From: Luteibacter sp.
GTDB lineage: Bacteria; Pseudomonadota; Gammaproteobacteria; Xanthomonadales; Rhodanobacteraceae
DNA length: 64,000 nt
Assembly (NCBI RefSeq): GCF_009912395.1
Contig: NZ_WNDO01000004.1
Location: 171,894-235,893, forward strand
Direction: 5' to 3'
Below are positions 16,201 through 24,778 of the stretch, one piece after another (positions within the stretch are counted from its first letter, which is position 1; every line of letters starts with the position of its first letter). Position numbers and translations under genes: made by a program. The notes below the pieces were generated by a model. That model searched no databases, was not told the DNA's origin, and saw nothing but the letters and a program-made list of their open reading frames with translations.

Positions 16201-16337
16201 TTGCCACGGTGGTCGTCGGCGGTCTCATCGTCGCGACCTTGCTGACGCTGTTTATCCTTCCCACCTTCTACGATGCGATGGAACGCTTCGTCGAGCGTCG
16301 CCGTCGCCGTCACACGTGGCCGCATCAGGAGATCTGA
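13239..16337 (+). CDS. czcA: Heavy-metal RND efflux pump CzcA-like
   Basis: A 1032-residue inner-membrane proton/metal antiporter of the HME-RND class. The transmembrane helix 4 motif IDFGVIVDGAIVVTEA holds the acidic residues expected for CzcA-type pumps (Asp, Asp, Glu). N-terminal AYPELSDVTAQVTTQVPG and the GAVVQNGIIMV-like segment near 920 (FGVAVQNGIIMVANFN) are typical. About twelve membrane helices and two large periplasmic loops are present, and the length is normal for the family. The start overlaps czcB by 8 nt. The metal cannot be told from sequence; the neighbouring copper-stress genes make Cu/Zn/Cd plausible. Confidence 0.9.
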   Translation: MIDRFIAWCLHRRAIVFGVSLLVLVYGYYAWTQLAVEAYPELSDVTAQVTTQVPGLAAEEIEQQITTPLERALAGTPGAVSMRSSSTFGLSLITLTFREGAEDYWSRQRVTERLAGVTLPPGITPTLDPVSGPAGEIYRYTLESDTKNLMQLSEIQRWKVIPALQQVPGVANVDNFGGFTKEFQLEVDPEKLLQFGVGMNDVVNALSANNTNAGGGRVTRGEQSYVIQGEGLMRSLKDMGDVVVTQHNGDPVRVRDLGKLQYGHQIREGILGKDNNPDAIEGIVDLLLHENPSQVLKGIHARVDELNKELAPQGVRVVPFLDRDELVQATVEKVSHTVIEGVGLVCIVLILFLGSPRSAMVAAVTIPFALVTAFIVMHFTKMPANLFSLGAIDFGVIVDGAIVVTEAILRKRESRPEGWLHETDVLAATKQVARPIFFATLIIITAYAPLLAFERAEGKLFSPMAHTVGYALIGALICAIAIVPALAWLALRKPRKIFHNKPLERLQLGYRRSLERLLGRPRIAYAIAIAALIAVLTLGASIGREFLPDLDEGSLWVQVQLPSGLSLEKASEMASEYRHAVREFPEVSYVVTQLGRNDTGSDPWTPSHIESGVGLKPYDQWPSGETKAEFIRRLNKRLQAIPGISVGISQPIIDGENDMVGGAHSPLVLRIYGDDFKELRRIGSEIVDVLHETPGTADASLFQEPPIPQLTISVDRDAAARYGINVSDINTLIQTGVGGAAITQAYVEDRVYNVTARVPHTIAADPDALGRLVLTAPSGARVPLAMVTRITMQTGESTIAHEQGHRQITVRIDNRDRALSEYLADAQSRIASKVHFDTSKYRLQWAGQFENQQRAQSRLVLVMGLVLAVMAVFLFAEFGNLRQAVLVLAVVPLAALGGLISLHVKGETLNIATAVGFIALFGVAVQNGIIMVANFNRMRREGHDVRESVLTGASERFRPVLMTATVASVGMLPAALATGIGTDVQRGLATVVVGGLIVATLLTLFILPTFYDAMERFVERRRRRHTWPHQEI

Positions 16338-16339
16338 CC

Positions 16340-17796
16340 ATGCGCCATCTTCTCCTTCCGTTGCTGGTGGCGACCCTTGGGGGTTGTGCGGTCGGTCCCG
16401 ATTTCCATCGGCCCGATGCACCGAAAAGCACCACGTATGATGCGAACCCGCAGAAGCCGCCGCATGGCCGGGATGCGCAGCGCGTCGTCGAAGGCATGGA
16501 CATCCCAGGGCAGTGGTGGACGCTGTTCCACGACAAGCAGCTCGACACCCTGGTCAACGATGCGTTGACCCGCAACAGCGACATCGACGCCGCCCACGCC
16601 GCGCTGAGGCAGGCATGGGAGAATGTGCGGGCGCAGCGCGGGGCGTACTTCCCCACGGTGAATGGCAGCGTGAACGGCACGCGCCAGGACACCGCGGCGG
16701 AAGTAGCCAGCGGTGCCGCGTCCAACGCGAGCCTGTACAACCTGACCACGGCGCAGCTCAGCGTGTCGTACTCGCCGGACCTCTGGGGCGGCACGCGTCG
16801 CCAGGTCGAATCCGGCGTGGCGCAGGCCGAAGGTCAGCGCTTCCAGTTGGAGGCGACCTATCTCACGCTGACCAACCCGTGGTCAATGCGGCGATTGGCG
16901 AGGCCTCGTTGCGCGAACAGATCGATGTCACCCAACGTATCGTCGACGCGCAGCAGCACATCCTCGATACCCTCAAGCGGCAGCGTGCGCTCGGCGATGT
17001 GTCCGAAGGCGACGTGGCGACCCAGGTCGCCGCGCTGGAGCAGAGCAGGGCGACGCTGCCGCCGCTCGAAAAGCAACTGGCGCAGCAACGTGATCTGCTG
17101 GCAGTGCTGACGGGCCGCCGGCCCGACGAGCACATCCCGGCCACGTTCACGCTGGCCTCGCTGCACCTGCCGAAGGAACTGCCGCTGAGCCTGCCGGGAC
17201 GCCTCGTGGAACAGCGTCCCGATGTGCGCGCGGCGGAGGAGGCCATGCACGCTGCCAGTGCCAACGTCGGCGTGGCGCTCGCGGCGCGCTTGCCCAACAT
17301 CCAGATCACCGCGACAGCCGGCAGCACGGCGGAGAAGGCGAGTTCGTTGTTCGATACGGGGACGGGCTTCTGGAGCCTCGGCGCAGGACTGACCCAACCC
17401 CTGTTCGAGGGCGGCACCCTGAAGCACAAGCAGCGCGCGGCGGAAGCGGCCTACGACCAGGCGGCGGCACAGTATCGCGGTGTGGTGCTGGCGGCGTTGC
17501 AGTCCGTGGCGGACGCGCTGCACGCGATCCGCGCGGACACGGAGGCGCTTGCGGCGACCGAACGTGCGGAACGGGCGGCGGCACATAGCCTGTCCATCCT
17601 CCAGCAGCAGTTGAGCCTCGGCGACGCGAGCCAGTCCCAGGTGCTCGCCAGCGAACTGCTCTGGCGGCAGTCCCTGCTGTCGCTGGCGCAGGCGAGGGCC
17701 ACGCGCCTGTCCGACACCACGGCGTTGTTCCAGGCGCTGGGCGGTGGCTGGTGGAATCGCCATGACGACAGCGACCCGTCGCCGCCGCACGGGTAA
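16340..17796 (+). pseudogene. czcC: Outer-membrane factor CzcC/NodT-like, interrupted by a frameshift
   Basis: The frame opens at 16340 (2 nt after czcA) with a lipoprotein signal (LLVATLGGCAVGPDFHRPD) and reads as an outer-membrane efflux channel to LEATYLTLT at about 16870. From about 16880 the family sequence continues in another frame (VVNAAIGEASLREQIDVTQR ... to QALGGGWWNRH) up to 17796. One base seems to be missing around 16871-16882 (ACCAACCCGTGG where about ACCGCCAACGTGG is expected). As read, the first frame runs on out of phase to a stop at 17108-17110, giving a truncated channel. Both halves are otherwise intact, so this is a recent mutation or a sequence error. Confidence 0.8.
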
Positions 17797-17799
17797 ACT
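17794..17799 (+). promoter_or_regulatory. -10 box TAAACT, leaderless start for the APH-fold gene
   Basis: TAAACT ends 6 nt before the ATG at 17806 (spacer GGCGGG), so transcription should begin at or next to the start codon. No good -35 is seen. The same geometry is found at 29039, 32485, 41157 and 53719. Confidence 0.4.
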
Positions 17800-17805
17800 G
17801 GCGGG

Positions 17806-18939
17806 ATGATCGACGACGTCCACCTCACCCACGGCCTGGCCGGTGACGAGCTCGAACCGGACTGGCCGCCCCTGGTCGGTCCGGAGGTGGGCGTCGTGCT
17901 GGAGCACTACCCGCAGCTGGGTGGCATGCTCGGACTGGCTTGGCGCAGTCCGCGTCCCTTGTCCGCCGCGGCGCTGGTCGATACGCGGAAGGGTCGGGTC
18001 TTCGTCAAGCGTCATCATCGAAGCGTCCGCACGCCCGCACAGCTCGAAGAAGAACATCGTTTCGCCATCCACCTGCGTGAAGCCGGCTTACCCGTGCCTC
18101 GCATTCTGCCGGACACGGACGGGAACACCGTCGTGCGGCAGGGTCAGTGGGTCTATGAAGTGCATACGCCGGCACGCGGCAAGGACATTTATCGCGATGC
18201 GTTTTCCTGGTCGCCTATCGGCGGCGTGAAGCATGCGCAGGCGGCGGGTGCGATGCTCGCCCGCCTGCACGACGCGGCTAGCACGTATGTCGCGCCGCAG
18301 CGCTCCACCGATATCCTGGTCGCCCGTGCGGAAATCCTCTCCGACCCTGATCCGGTCGCGGCGATCGCCTCGCAGCTGTTGCATCGACCCGCTCTGGATG
18401 CCTATCTCTCGCGGCAGGACTGGAAGGTCCAGGTCGCCGACGCCATCGCGCCCTGGCATGCGCAGGCATGGGAAGGCATCACGCAACAGGCGCCGTTGTG
18501 GACGCATGGCGACTGGCACGTGTCCAACCTGTGCTGGAGCGGCGAGGAGGATGACGCGGGGATCACCGACGTCCTCGACTTCGGTCTTTCGGCGCGCACC
18601 TTCGCCCTGTTCGATCTCGCCACCGCCATCGAGCGCAATGCCATCGCCTGGCTGGAAGTGGCGCGCGGCGACATCGCACGTGCGGACCTGGCCCTGGCCT
18701 TGATTCAGGGATACCGCTCGGTCCGTACCTTGACGGCCGACGATATGGCCTTGCTGGCCGATGTGCTGCCGCTGGTCCACATCGATTTCGCCCTCTCCGA
18801 GGTGGAGTATTTCGAGGGCATCACGCGGCGTCCGGACCACGCGGACGTGGCCTATCACACCTTCCTGCGCGGCCACGCGGCCTGGTTTGCGGGCCCGTAT
18901 GGCCGGGCCTTCCTGGACGCCCTGCGCCACGCCGCCTGA
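17806..18939 (+). CDS. APH-fold phosphotransferase (aminoglycoside/choline kinase-like)
   Basis: A 377-residue kinase of the APH family. The Lys of RVFVKRHH (about residue 68) binds ATP, THGDWHVSNL (about 235) is the catalytic loop and TDVLDFGLSARTFALFDLA holds the metal-binding Asp. The physiological substrate is unknown: the family covers homoserine, choline, thiamine and aminoglycoside kinases. It lies just upstream of a TPP riboswitch and thiamine uptake genes, so a thiamine-kinase role is possible but unproven, as the riboswitch lies after it. Confidence 0.75.
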   Translation: MIDDVHLTHGLAGDELEPDWPPLVGPEVGVVLEHYPQLGGMLGLAWRSPRPLSAAALVDTRKGRVFVKRHHRSVRTPAQLEEEHRFAIHLREAGLPVPRILPDTDGNTVVRQGQWVYEVHTPARGKDIYRDAFSWSPIGGVKHAQAAGAMLARLHDAASTYVAPQRSTDILVARAEILSDPDPVAAIASQLLHRPALDAYLSRQDWKVQVADAIAPWHAQAWEGITQQAPLWTHGDWHVSNLCWSGEEDDAGITDVLDFGLSARTFALFDLATAIERNAIAWLEVARGDIARADLALALIQGYRSVRTLTADDMALLADVLPLVHIDFALSEVEYFEGITRRPDHADVAYHTFLRGHAAWFAGPYGRAFLDALRHAA

Positions 18940-18965
18940 CGATTCGTGGTTCAATAGGCGTTCTG

Positions 18966-19042
18966 AAGCGGGGGTGCCCGGCGTTGCCGGGCTGAGAGAG
19001 TCCCTTGGAACCTGATCCGGTTAGCACCGGCGTAGGGAGCTT
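18966..19042 (+). ncRNA. TPP riboswitch (thi-box)
   Basis: The conserved blocks are all present in order: GGGGTGCC, GGGCTGAGAGAG, CCTTGGAACCTGATCCGGTTAG and CACCGGCGTAGGGA, closed by an AAGC/GCTT stem. This is the thiamine pyrophosphate aptamer, which lowers expression of the following genes when TPP is plentiful. It precedes a TonB-dependent receptor and a PnuC-type permease by 68 nt. Confidence 0.96.
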
Positions 19043-19109
19043 GCAGGACCACGATCGCTGTTGTGGCGGGTGGTCCGCCGTCGCTTCGTCCGTAGCCACG
19101 AAGACGACG

Positions 19110-21281
19110 ATGACTTTCTCCCGCACCCCGCTTTTCCTCGCCCTGATCGCCGCCGCGCCGTTCGCGTGGGCCGCCGACGATGCCACGCCGCAGGCGCGCA
19201 CCCTGCCCACGATCGACGTGCACGCGACGGCCACCAACGGCTACCGTGCCGCGGACTCGCAGCTGGACACCTTTGGCAGCTTCGGTAGCGCCCCCCTGCA
19301 CGACACGCCGGCCGCGATCACGGTGATCACCCGTGCGCAGATCGACGATCGCCAGCCGCGCTCGCTCAGCGAGCTGGTCCGTGGCGACGCGGCGATCAAC
19401 GACAACTACGCGCCGGTCGGTTACTACCAAGACGTATCGATTCGTGGCTTTCCGCTCGATCTCGCCACCGGGTTCCGCTTCAACGGCATGCTCATGACGG
19501 GCGAGCAGCGCCTGGCGCTGGAAGGCAAGGAGCGCGTAGAAGTGCTCAAGGGCCTTGGCGGCCTTGAAGCCGGCGTGGTGGAGCCGGGTGGCCTGGTCAA
19601 CTACGTGAGCAAGCGCGCGGCGGACGTCCATACGGTGACGGTCGGCACCGATTCGCACGGCTCGTCGTACGAGGCGCTGGACCTTGGCACGTGGTTCTCG
19701 CCGACCTTCGGCATGCGCGTGAACGCGGCGAACGAGCAGACCCATTCATGGATCGAGCATGCCAATGGGCGGCGAAGCTTCGTCTCCGTGGCGGCCGACT
19801 GGAAGATCAGCGACCGCGCGACGCTGCTGCTCGATACCGATTACCAGACCAGCGGCCAGCGTTCGGCGTCCGGTTACCAGCTGCTGGGCGGCACCACGAT
19901 TCCCGAGCATCCCAGCCGTACGCGCCTGCTCGGCTATCAGCCCTGGCAGCGTCCGGTGGGCATCCATTCCAGCAACACGTCGCTGCGCTTCAACTATCGC
20001 TTCAGCGACAACTGGAATGGCCAGCTGTCGGCAGGGCATAGCCGCACGGCCATCGACGACAATGTCGCCTTCGCCTATGGCTGCGCCTATGCGGCGGCCT
20101 GCGCCAACGGATCGCCGGGTTACTTCTTTGCACCCAATGGCGACTACGACGTCTACGATTTCCGTAGCCCCGACGATACGCGCGTGAACGACGAAGTACG
20201 CGCCGTGCTGACCGGCAGCTTCGCCACCGGAAGCATCGACCACGAACTCAATGTTGGCGCATCGAGCTTCCGTCGCACCATGGACCAGCGTCCGTATGTG
20301 TACGACTACGTCGGCACGGCCAACATCGACGACCGCGAGCCGCCGGTGTTCGCACCGTCACCGAACGAGCCCGGTCCGTCCGCGCGCCGCCTCACCAGTT
20401 GGCAGCGCACGCTGTTCGCCATCGATCGCATTCATTTGGGCGAATCGTGGCAGGTGCTGGCGGGCACGCGTTTCGTGCGGCTGGATGAGCGGGCCTACGA
20501 CAGCAGTGGCGCATTGCAGCGGAACACGCGCCTGAGCAAGGCGCTGCCGCAGGCGGCCGTACTCTGGCAGCCGACCACGCCGCTGACGACGTACGTGAGC
20601 TACAGCGAAGGTCTGTCCCTGGGTCGTTCGGCGCCGTACTGGACGAGCAACGGCGGCGATACGCTGGCACCGCTGCATTCGCGGCAGATCGAGGCGGGCG
20701 CGAAGTACGCCTTCGGCGATGCGCTGGATCTTCAGGCCGCGGTGTATCGGATCCGCCAGCCTTACCAGTTCGCTCGTCCCGACGATTCCGTGTCCGGCTT
20801 CACCTTCGTGCAGATGGGCGAGGAAGTGCATACGGGCGTCGAGTTGAACCTCGCCGGTCGTGTCACCGACAACCTGCGCCTGACCGCGAGCGCCAACGCG
20901 ATTCGCGCTCATGCGGAAAACACGGGTATCGCCGCCTACGAAGGCCATCAGGTGATCAACGTGCCGCGCTGGCGCACCGCCGTCTACGCGGACTACAGCC
21001 TGCCGTTCGCGCCGGGTCTCGCGGTGCTGGGCGGGTGGCGCTACGTGGGCACCAACGTGGCGACGCCGGACGGCAAGACGCGCGTGCCGGCCTACCACGT
21101 GTTCGACGCGGGCCTGCGCTACACGACCGCGCTGGATGGTCACGCGCTAACGCTGCGTCTGAACGTCGACAACGTGTTCAACCATTTCTACTGGCGCGAT
21201 ACCGGCAGCTCCGGCGGCGACCGCTACCTGTTCCCGGGCATGCCGCGTCTTGCGCGCCTGTCGGTGACGTATGACCTTTGA
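19110..21281 (+). CDS. TonB-dependent receptor, predicted thiamine transporter
   Basis: A 723-residue outer-membrane receptor with signal peptide (MTFSRTPLFLALIAAAPFAWA), a plug domain (about residues 55-165: TPAAITVITRAQIDDR ... SIRGFPLD ... VLKGLGGLEAG) and a 22-strand barrel of the FhuA/ferrichrome type ending in ARLSVTYDL. Direct control by the TPP riboswitch points to thiamine or its precursors, not iron, as cargo. The ATG at 19110 is chosen because the signal peptide begins there; an upstream frame from 19005 lies within the riboswitch. It overlaps the permease gene by 11 nt. Confidence 0.85.
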   Translation: MTFSRTPLFLALIAAAPFAWAADDATPQARTLPTIDVHATATNGYRAADSQLDTFGSFGSAPLHDTPAAITVITRAQIDDRQPRSLSELVRGDAAINDNYAPVGYYQDVSIRGFPLDLATGFRFNGMLMTGEQRLALEGKERVEVLKGLGGLEAGVVEPGGLVNYVSKRAADVHTVTVGTDSHGSSYEALDLGTWFSPTFGMRVNAANEQTHSWIEHANGRRSFVSVAADWKISDRATLLLDTDYQTSGQRSASGYQLLGGTTIPEHPSRTRLLGYQPWQRPVGIHSSNTSLRFNYRFSDNWNGQLSAGHSRTAIDDNVAFAYGCAYAAACANGSPGYFFAPNGDYDVYDFRSPDDTRVNDEVRAVLTGSFATGSIDHELNVGASSFRRTMDQRPYVYDYVGTANIDDREPPVFAPSPNEPGPSARRLTSWQRTLFAIDRIHLGESWQVLAGTRFVRLDERAYDSSGALQRNTRLSKALPQAAVLWQPTTPLTTYVSYSEGLSLGRSAPYWTSNGGDTLAPLHSRQIEAGAKYAFGDALDLQAAVYRIRQPYQFARPDDSVSGFTFVQMGEEVHTGVELNLAGRVTDNLRLTASANAIRAHAENTGIAAYEGHQVINVPRWRTAVYADYSLPFAPGLAVLGGWRYVGTNVATPDGKTRVPAYHVFDAGLRYTTALDGHALTLRLNVDNVFNHFYWRDTGSSGGDRYLFPGMPRLARLSVTYDL

Positions 21282-21852
21282 GCTGTCCGCGTTCGAGGTG
21301 TTCTCCGCGCTGGTGAGCGCGGCGGGCGTGTGGCTGACGGCGCGACGCAGTCCGTGGTCGTGGCCGGTCGGCCTCGTTTCCGTGATCGCCTATGCGTGGG
21401 TGTTCATCGACGCGAAGCTCTACTCGGACACCTTGCTGCAGGTCGTGTTCGCCGTGCTCATCCTGTACGGCTGGCAGCGATGGATGCGTCACCTGGACGC
21501 ATCCGGCCACGTGCGCGTCACGGCGCTGGACCGGCGTAGCGCGGGCATACACCTTGCGATCGGTGCCGCTGCCGCATTGGCGCTGGGTTATGCGATGCAT
21601 CGCTGGACTGACGCGTCGCTCCCTTGGCTGGACGCGGCACTCACTGCCTTCAGCCTGGTCGCGCAATGGTGGCAGGCGCGTCGGCACGCGGCGGCATGGT
21701 GGTTGTGGATCGTCGTTGACGTGATCTACGTGGGCGAGTACGTCTATAAGGATCTTCCGGTCACCGCCGTACTCTACGCGGGCTTTGTGATTCTCGCCTC
21801 GATGGGACTGCGTGCGTGGCGTCGCGATCTGCACGCCCACGCGACGGCCTGA
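21271..21852 (+). CDS. pnuT: PnuC-family permease, predicted thiamine transporter PnuT
   Basis: A 193-residue inner-membrane protein with about seven helices and PnuC-family motifs (PWSWPVGLVSVIAYAWVFIDAKLYSDTLLQ, LYGWQRW, TAFSLVAQWWQARRH, WLWIVVDVIYVGEYVYKDL). PnuC takes up nicotinamide riboside, but members under TPP riboswitches are assigned to thiamine (PnuT). The start overlaps the receptor gene, so both are one riboswitch-controlled operon covering outer- and inner-membrane steps. A dedicated thiamine kinase would normally trap the cargo; the APH-fold gene upstream is a candidate. Confidence 0.8.
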   Translation: MTFELSAFEVFSALVSAAGVWLTARRSPWSWPVGLVSVIAYAWVFIDAKLYSDTLLQVVFAVLILYGWQRWMRHLDASGHVRVTALDRRSAGIHLAIGAAAALALGYAMHRWTDASLPWLDAALTAFSLVAQWWQARRHAAAWWLWIVVDVIYVGEYVYKDLPVTAVLYAGFVILASMGLRAWRRDLHAHATA

Positions 21853-21917
21853 GACGCGTTTTCGCACGACTTCACCGCCTGGAGTAGCATGCAGCGATCT
21901 CCCCGTGAGCCAGCCGC

Positions 21918-22433
21918 ATGACTGATGAACTGTCCGAGCGCGCCCGCCAACTGGCCGACAAGCTCATTCGTAACATGGACGACGCGCCGAAGGAGCGCCT
22001 CGTTCGTGAGCCTCTGTACGACGCCCTGGGTGCGCGCCTGGGCACCGGTACCGCTGCGACCAAGCTCGGCGCATCCATCGACATCGTGGCGCCGGGCAAG
22101 ATGTCCTGCCCCTACCATTTCCATCATGCGCAGGAAGAGATGTTCGTCGTACTGGAAGGCGAGGGCACGCTGCGCGTGGCCGGCGAGCGTTTGCCGATCA
22201 GGGCCGGGGACGTGCTGTTCATCCCGCCGGGGCCGGCGTACCCGCACCAGTTGATCAACACCTCCGAGCGTCCGCTGAAATATCTTTCGATCAGCACGCG
22301 TGAATCGCCGGAATTTTGCGAGTACCCTGATTCGGGCAAGACGGCCGCCCTGGTGAATTTGCCGGACGGTACGCGCCTGAATCTCGTGCAACGCGTGGAA
22401 AACAGCCTGGACTACTGGGACGGCGAACCCTGA
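21918..22433 (+). CDS. Cupin domain protein
   Basis: A 171-residue single-domain cupin. The first cupin motif (PYHFHHAQEEMFVVLEGEGTLRV) has two His and a Glu, and the second (DVLFIPPGPAYPHQLIN) a His, so a metal site is complete. Such proteins include sugar isomerases, dioxygenases and storage folds; the substrate is unknown. The start is the ATG at 21918 with a weak GTGAGC upstream. TAGCAT (21892-21897) could be a -10 box. Confidence 0.7.
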   Translation: MTDELSERARQLADKLIRNMDDAPKERLVREPLYDALGARLGTGTAATKLGASIDIVAPGKMSCPYHFHHAQEEMFVVLEGEGTLRVAGERLPIRAGDVLFIPPGPAYPHQLINTSERPLKYLSISTRESPEFCEYPDSGKTAALVNLPDGTRLNLVQRVENSLDYWDGEP

Positions 22434-22537
22434 GTCGCATGCGCGCAGGTCATCGGTGCGCTGAGAACGTTTCAATTGCCGGTCGCGCGCGTGGGCCTTA
22501 AGTTCGATGGGATACCCCCACCACCCGAAGGTTTCCC

Positions 22538-23599
22538 ATGGAATATCGACTGCTCGGCCGTTCCGGCCTGAAGGTCTCCACGCTGACGATGGGCACGATG
22601 ACGTTCGGTGGCGAAGGCAAGTTCGCCACCGTCGGCAGCAGCGGCGTCGATGAAGCGCGTCGTCTCATCGACATGTGCCTGGATGCGGGCGTGAACCTGC
22701 TCGACACGGCGAACATGTATTCCGCCGGCCGTTCGGAAGAAATCATCGGCGAAGTGCTCAACGGCAAGCGTCCCAAGGGCGTGTTGCTCGCCACCAAGGC
22801 TCGCTTCCGCATGGGGGACGGCCCGAACGACGTCGGCCTGTCGCGCCATCACCTGATCCGCGAATGCGAGGCCAGCCTGCGCCGCCTGCGCACGGACGTG
22901 ATCGACCTCTACCAGGTCCACCAGTGGGACGGCCTCACGCCGCTGGACGAAACCCTCGAAGCGCTCGACACGCTGGTGAAGCAGGGTAAGGTCCGCTACA
23001 TCGGCTGCTCCAACTATTCCGCCTGGCACCTCATGAAGGCGCTGGGCATCAGCGAACGCGAGCATCGCCAGCGCTTCGTCAGCCAGCAGATCCACTACAC
23101 GCTGGAAGCGCGCGAGGCCGAGTACGAACTGCTGCCGATCTCCATCGACCAGGGCCTGGGTGTGCTCGTGTGGAGCCCACTGGCGGCGGGCCTGCTCTCG
23201 GGCAAGCATCGCCGTGATGCCAAGGCGCCGGAAGGCTCGCGCCAGCTCGCCGGCTGGACCGAGCCGCCGATCCGCGACGAGGAACGCCTGTGGCGTATCG
23301 TCGATGTGCTGGTGTCGATCGGCCAGGAGCGCGGCGTGTCGGCCGCGCAGATCGCGCTGGCCTGGTTGCTGGAACGGCCGGCCGTGACCTCGCTGGTGAT
23401 CGGTGGGCGCACCGAGGCCCAATTCCGCGACAACCTTGCCGCCGCCGAACTGAAGCTCACCGTCGAAGAGCGCCAGCGCCTCGACGAGGTGAGCGCGCCG
23501 CCGTTGCTCTACCCGTACTGGCACCAGCTGTTCACGGCGTCGGATCGACTCGGCGAGGCCGACATGCCGCTGCTGCGTCCGCACCTGGACAAGCGCTGA
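22538..23599 (+). CDS. Aldo/keto reductase
   Basis: A 353-residue NADPH-dependent oxidoreductase with the AKR barrel. The catalytic tetrad is visible: Asp and Tyr in LLDTANMYSAGRSEE, Lys in VLLATKARF and His in DLYQVHQWDG. WLLERPAVTSLVIGGRTEAQ is the cofactor-binding end. It resembles the YajO/YghZ-like group; the natural substrate is unknown. GAAGG lies 6 nt before the ATG, and a strong terminator follows. Confidence 0.88.
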   Translation: MEYRLLGRSGLKVSTLTMGTMTFGGEGKFATVGSSGVDEARRLIDMCLDAGVNLLDTANMYSAGRSEEIIGEVLNGKRPKGVLLATKARFRMGDGPNDVGLSRHHLIRECEASLRRLRTDVIDLYQVHQWDGLTPLDETLEALDTLVKQGKVRYIGCSNYSAWHLMKALGISEREHRQRFVSQQIHYTLEAREAEYELLPISIDQGLGVLVWSPLAAGLLSGKHRRDAKAPEGSRQLAGWTEPPIRDEERLWRIVDVLVSIGQERGVSAAQIALAWLLERPAVTSLVIGGRTEAQFRDNLAAAELKLTVEERQRLDEVSAPPLLYPYWHQLFTASDRLGEADMPLLRPHLDKR

Positions 23600-23604
23600 C
23601 GGCA

Positions 23605-23649
23605 CGGCTTCCCCGGGTGAGAGAATTCGTATCCGGGGAAGCCGTTTTT
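23605..23649 (+). terminator. Rho-independent terminator after the aldo/keto reductase
   Basis: A perfect 12-bp stem (CGGCTTCCCCGG at 23605-23616, CCGGGGAAGCCG at 23633-23644) with a 16-nt loop and TTTTT. It ends transcription of the reductase gene. Confidence 0.9.
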
Positions 23650-23792
23650 CAGAATCCTTCCATACGTGAACTGGCCGAATCCGCGCATTCTGCGCAGGCC
23701 GTCACGATGCGGCGACCGGTTTCATCAGTGGGTGGCACGGTCGCGGGTCGTACGGCTGCGGCCGGGGCGTGGGACGCGTCCCGGCCGCATCT

Positions 23793-24712
23793 TCACTGTT
23801 GCTTTGGCGCCGCGCCCCAGTCCTCGGTACTGAACGACAGATGCAGCACGGTGCGCGTACCGTCTTCCAGTGGCGGGTTGTAGTCCAGCACCGTGCAGCC
23901 GGTCGACAGCTGTCGCTTCGCGGCCAGGGCCATCACCTTCGTCATCGCTTCGCCAACGATCGGCTGCCCGCTTCGGTTCGCCTTGAGCGCCACGCGATAG
24001 CCATCGGCGCTGCTGCCGTCGGCCAGCTCGGGCGGCGGCGACTGGCCCGGGGCCAGTGCCACCACGTCCATCTGCCGGCCGCAGCCGCCCACGCTCACGA
24101 TGTCCACGCTGTCGAGCAGGTTGCGGATGAACTTGTCCGAGGTGTCCACCAGCGAGTCCACGGCATCCGTGGTGGTGGTGAGGCGGATCTTGGTGAAGTA
24201 GAGCTTCCGGTAGAACAGGTAGGTGCGCGAGGTGAGCATGTCCTGCTGCGCGTCGAACACGATCGGCAGGAAGCGGCCCACCAGTTTGCGCCCACCGGCG
24301 AGGGTCGCCGTGTATGGGCCTTCCTCGCCCACCAGACGTTGCGGTAGATCTCCTGCTTCTCGGCGAAGCTCACCGATTCGCGGAAGTCGTCGACCGCCCG
24401 CTTGAGCATGCGATCGGGGTCGCCTTCGCCGGCCGGGTAGATGAAGACATCGGCGGCGATCCAGTCGGCGTGGTCGATGCGATAGCGCAACGAGACGCCG
24501 GCCGCGATGTCGCCTTCGTCGGCGTAGTTCTTCACGGCGCTCAGCGTGGCGTTGCCCAGGCGGCGCGGGGCGATGATCCAGGTGTCGTCGATGACGCCCC
24601 GGTGCGCGGGCATGCCGGGCAGCGGCGCGGACGCGTCGGACTGCTCCTGGGCATGCGCCACCGGTGCCATGCCCAAGGCCACCAGCAAGGGGATCACCTT
24701 CCACCGCGACAT
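23793..24712 (-). pseudogene. Periplasmic protein of unknown function, frameshifted
   Basis: The frame starts at 24712 (MSRWKVIPLLVALGMAPVAHAQ, a clear signal peptide) and reads SAVKNYADEGDIAAGVSLRY ... RMLKRAVDDFRESVSFAEKQ then EIYRNVWW at about 24330. The rest continues in another frame (GEEGPYTATLAGGRKLVGRF ... VLHLSFSTEDWGAAPKQQ) down to 23793. A single missing base within TGGTGGGCGAGG (about 24326-24337) explains it. Both halves look under selection, so this is a recent mutation or a sequence error. I recognise no family. A hairpin (23758-23788) follows without a T-run. Confidence 0.7.
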
Positions 24713-24778
24713 CGTCAACACTGCCCCTGAAAAATCCAACGCGAATCCCCGTGTGCGCACTATAGCCATCCGTACGCG

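Noticed and set aside
23758..23788. GCGGCCGGG/CCCGGCCGC-type hairpin as terminator of the frameshifted gene
   Set aside because: No T-run follows in the direction of transcription, so it is mentioned only as a hairpin.
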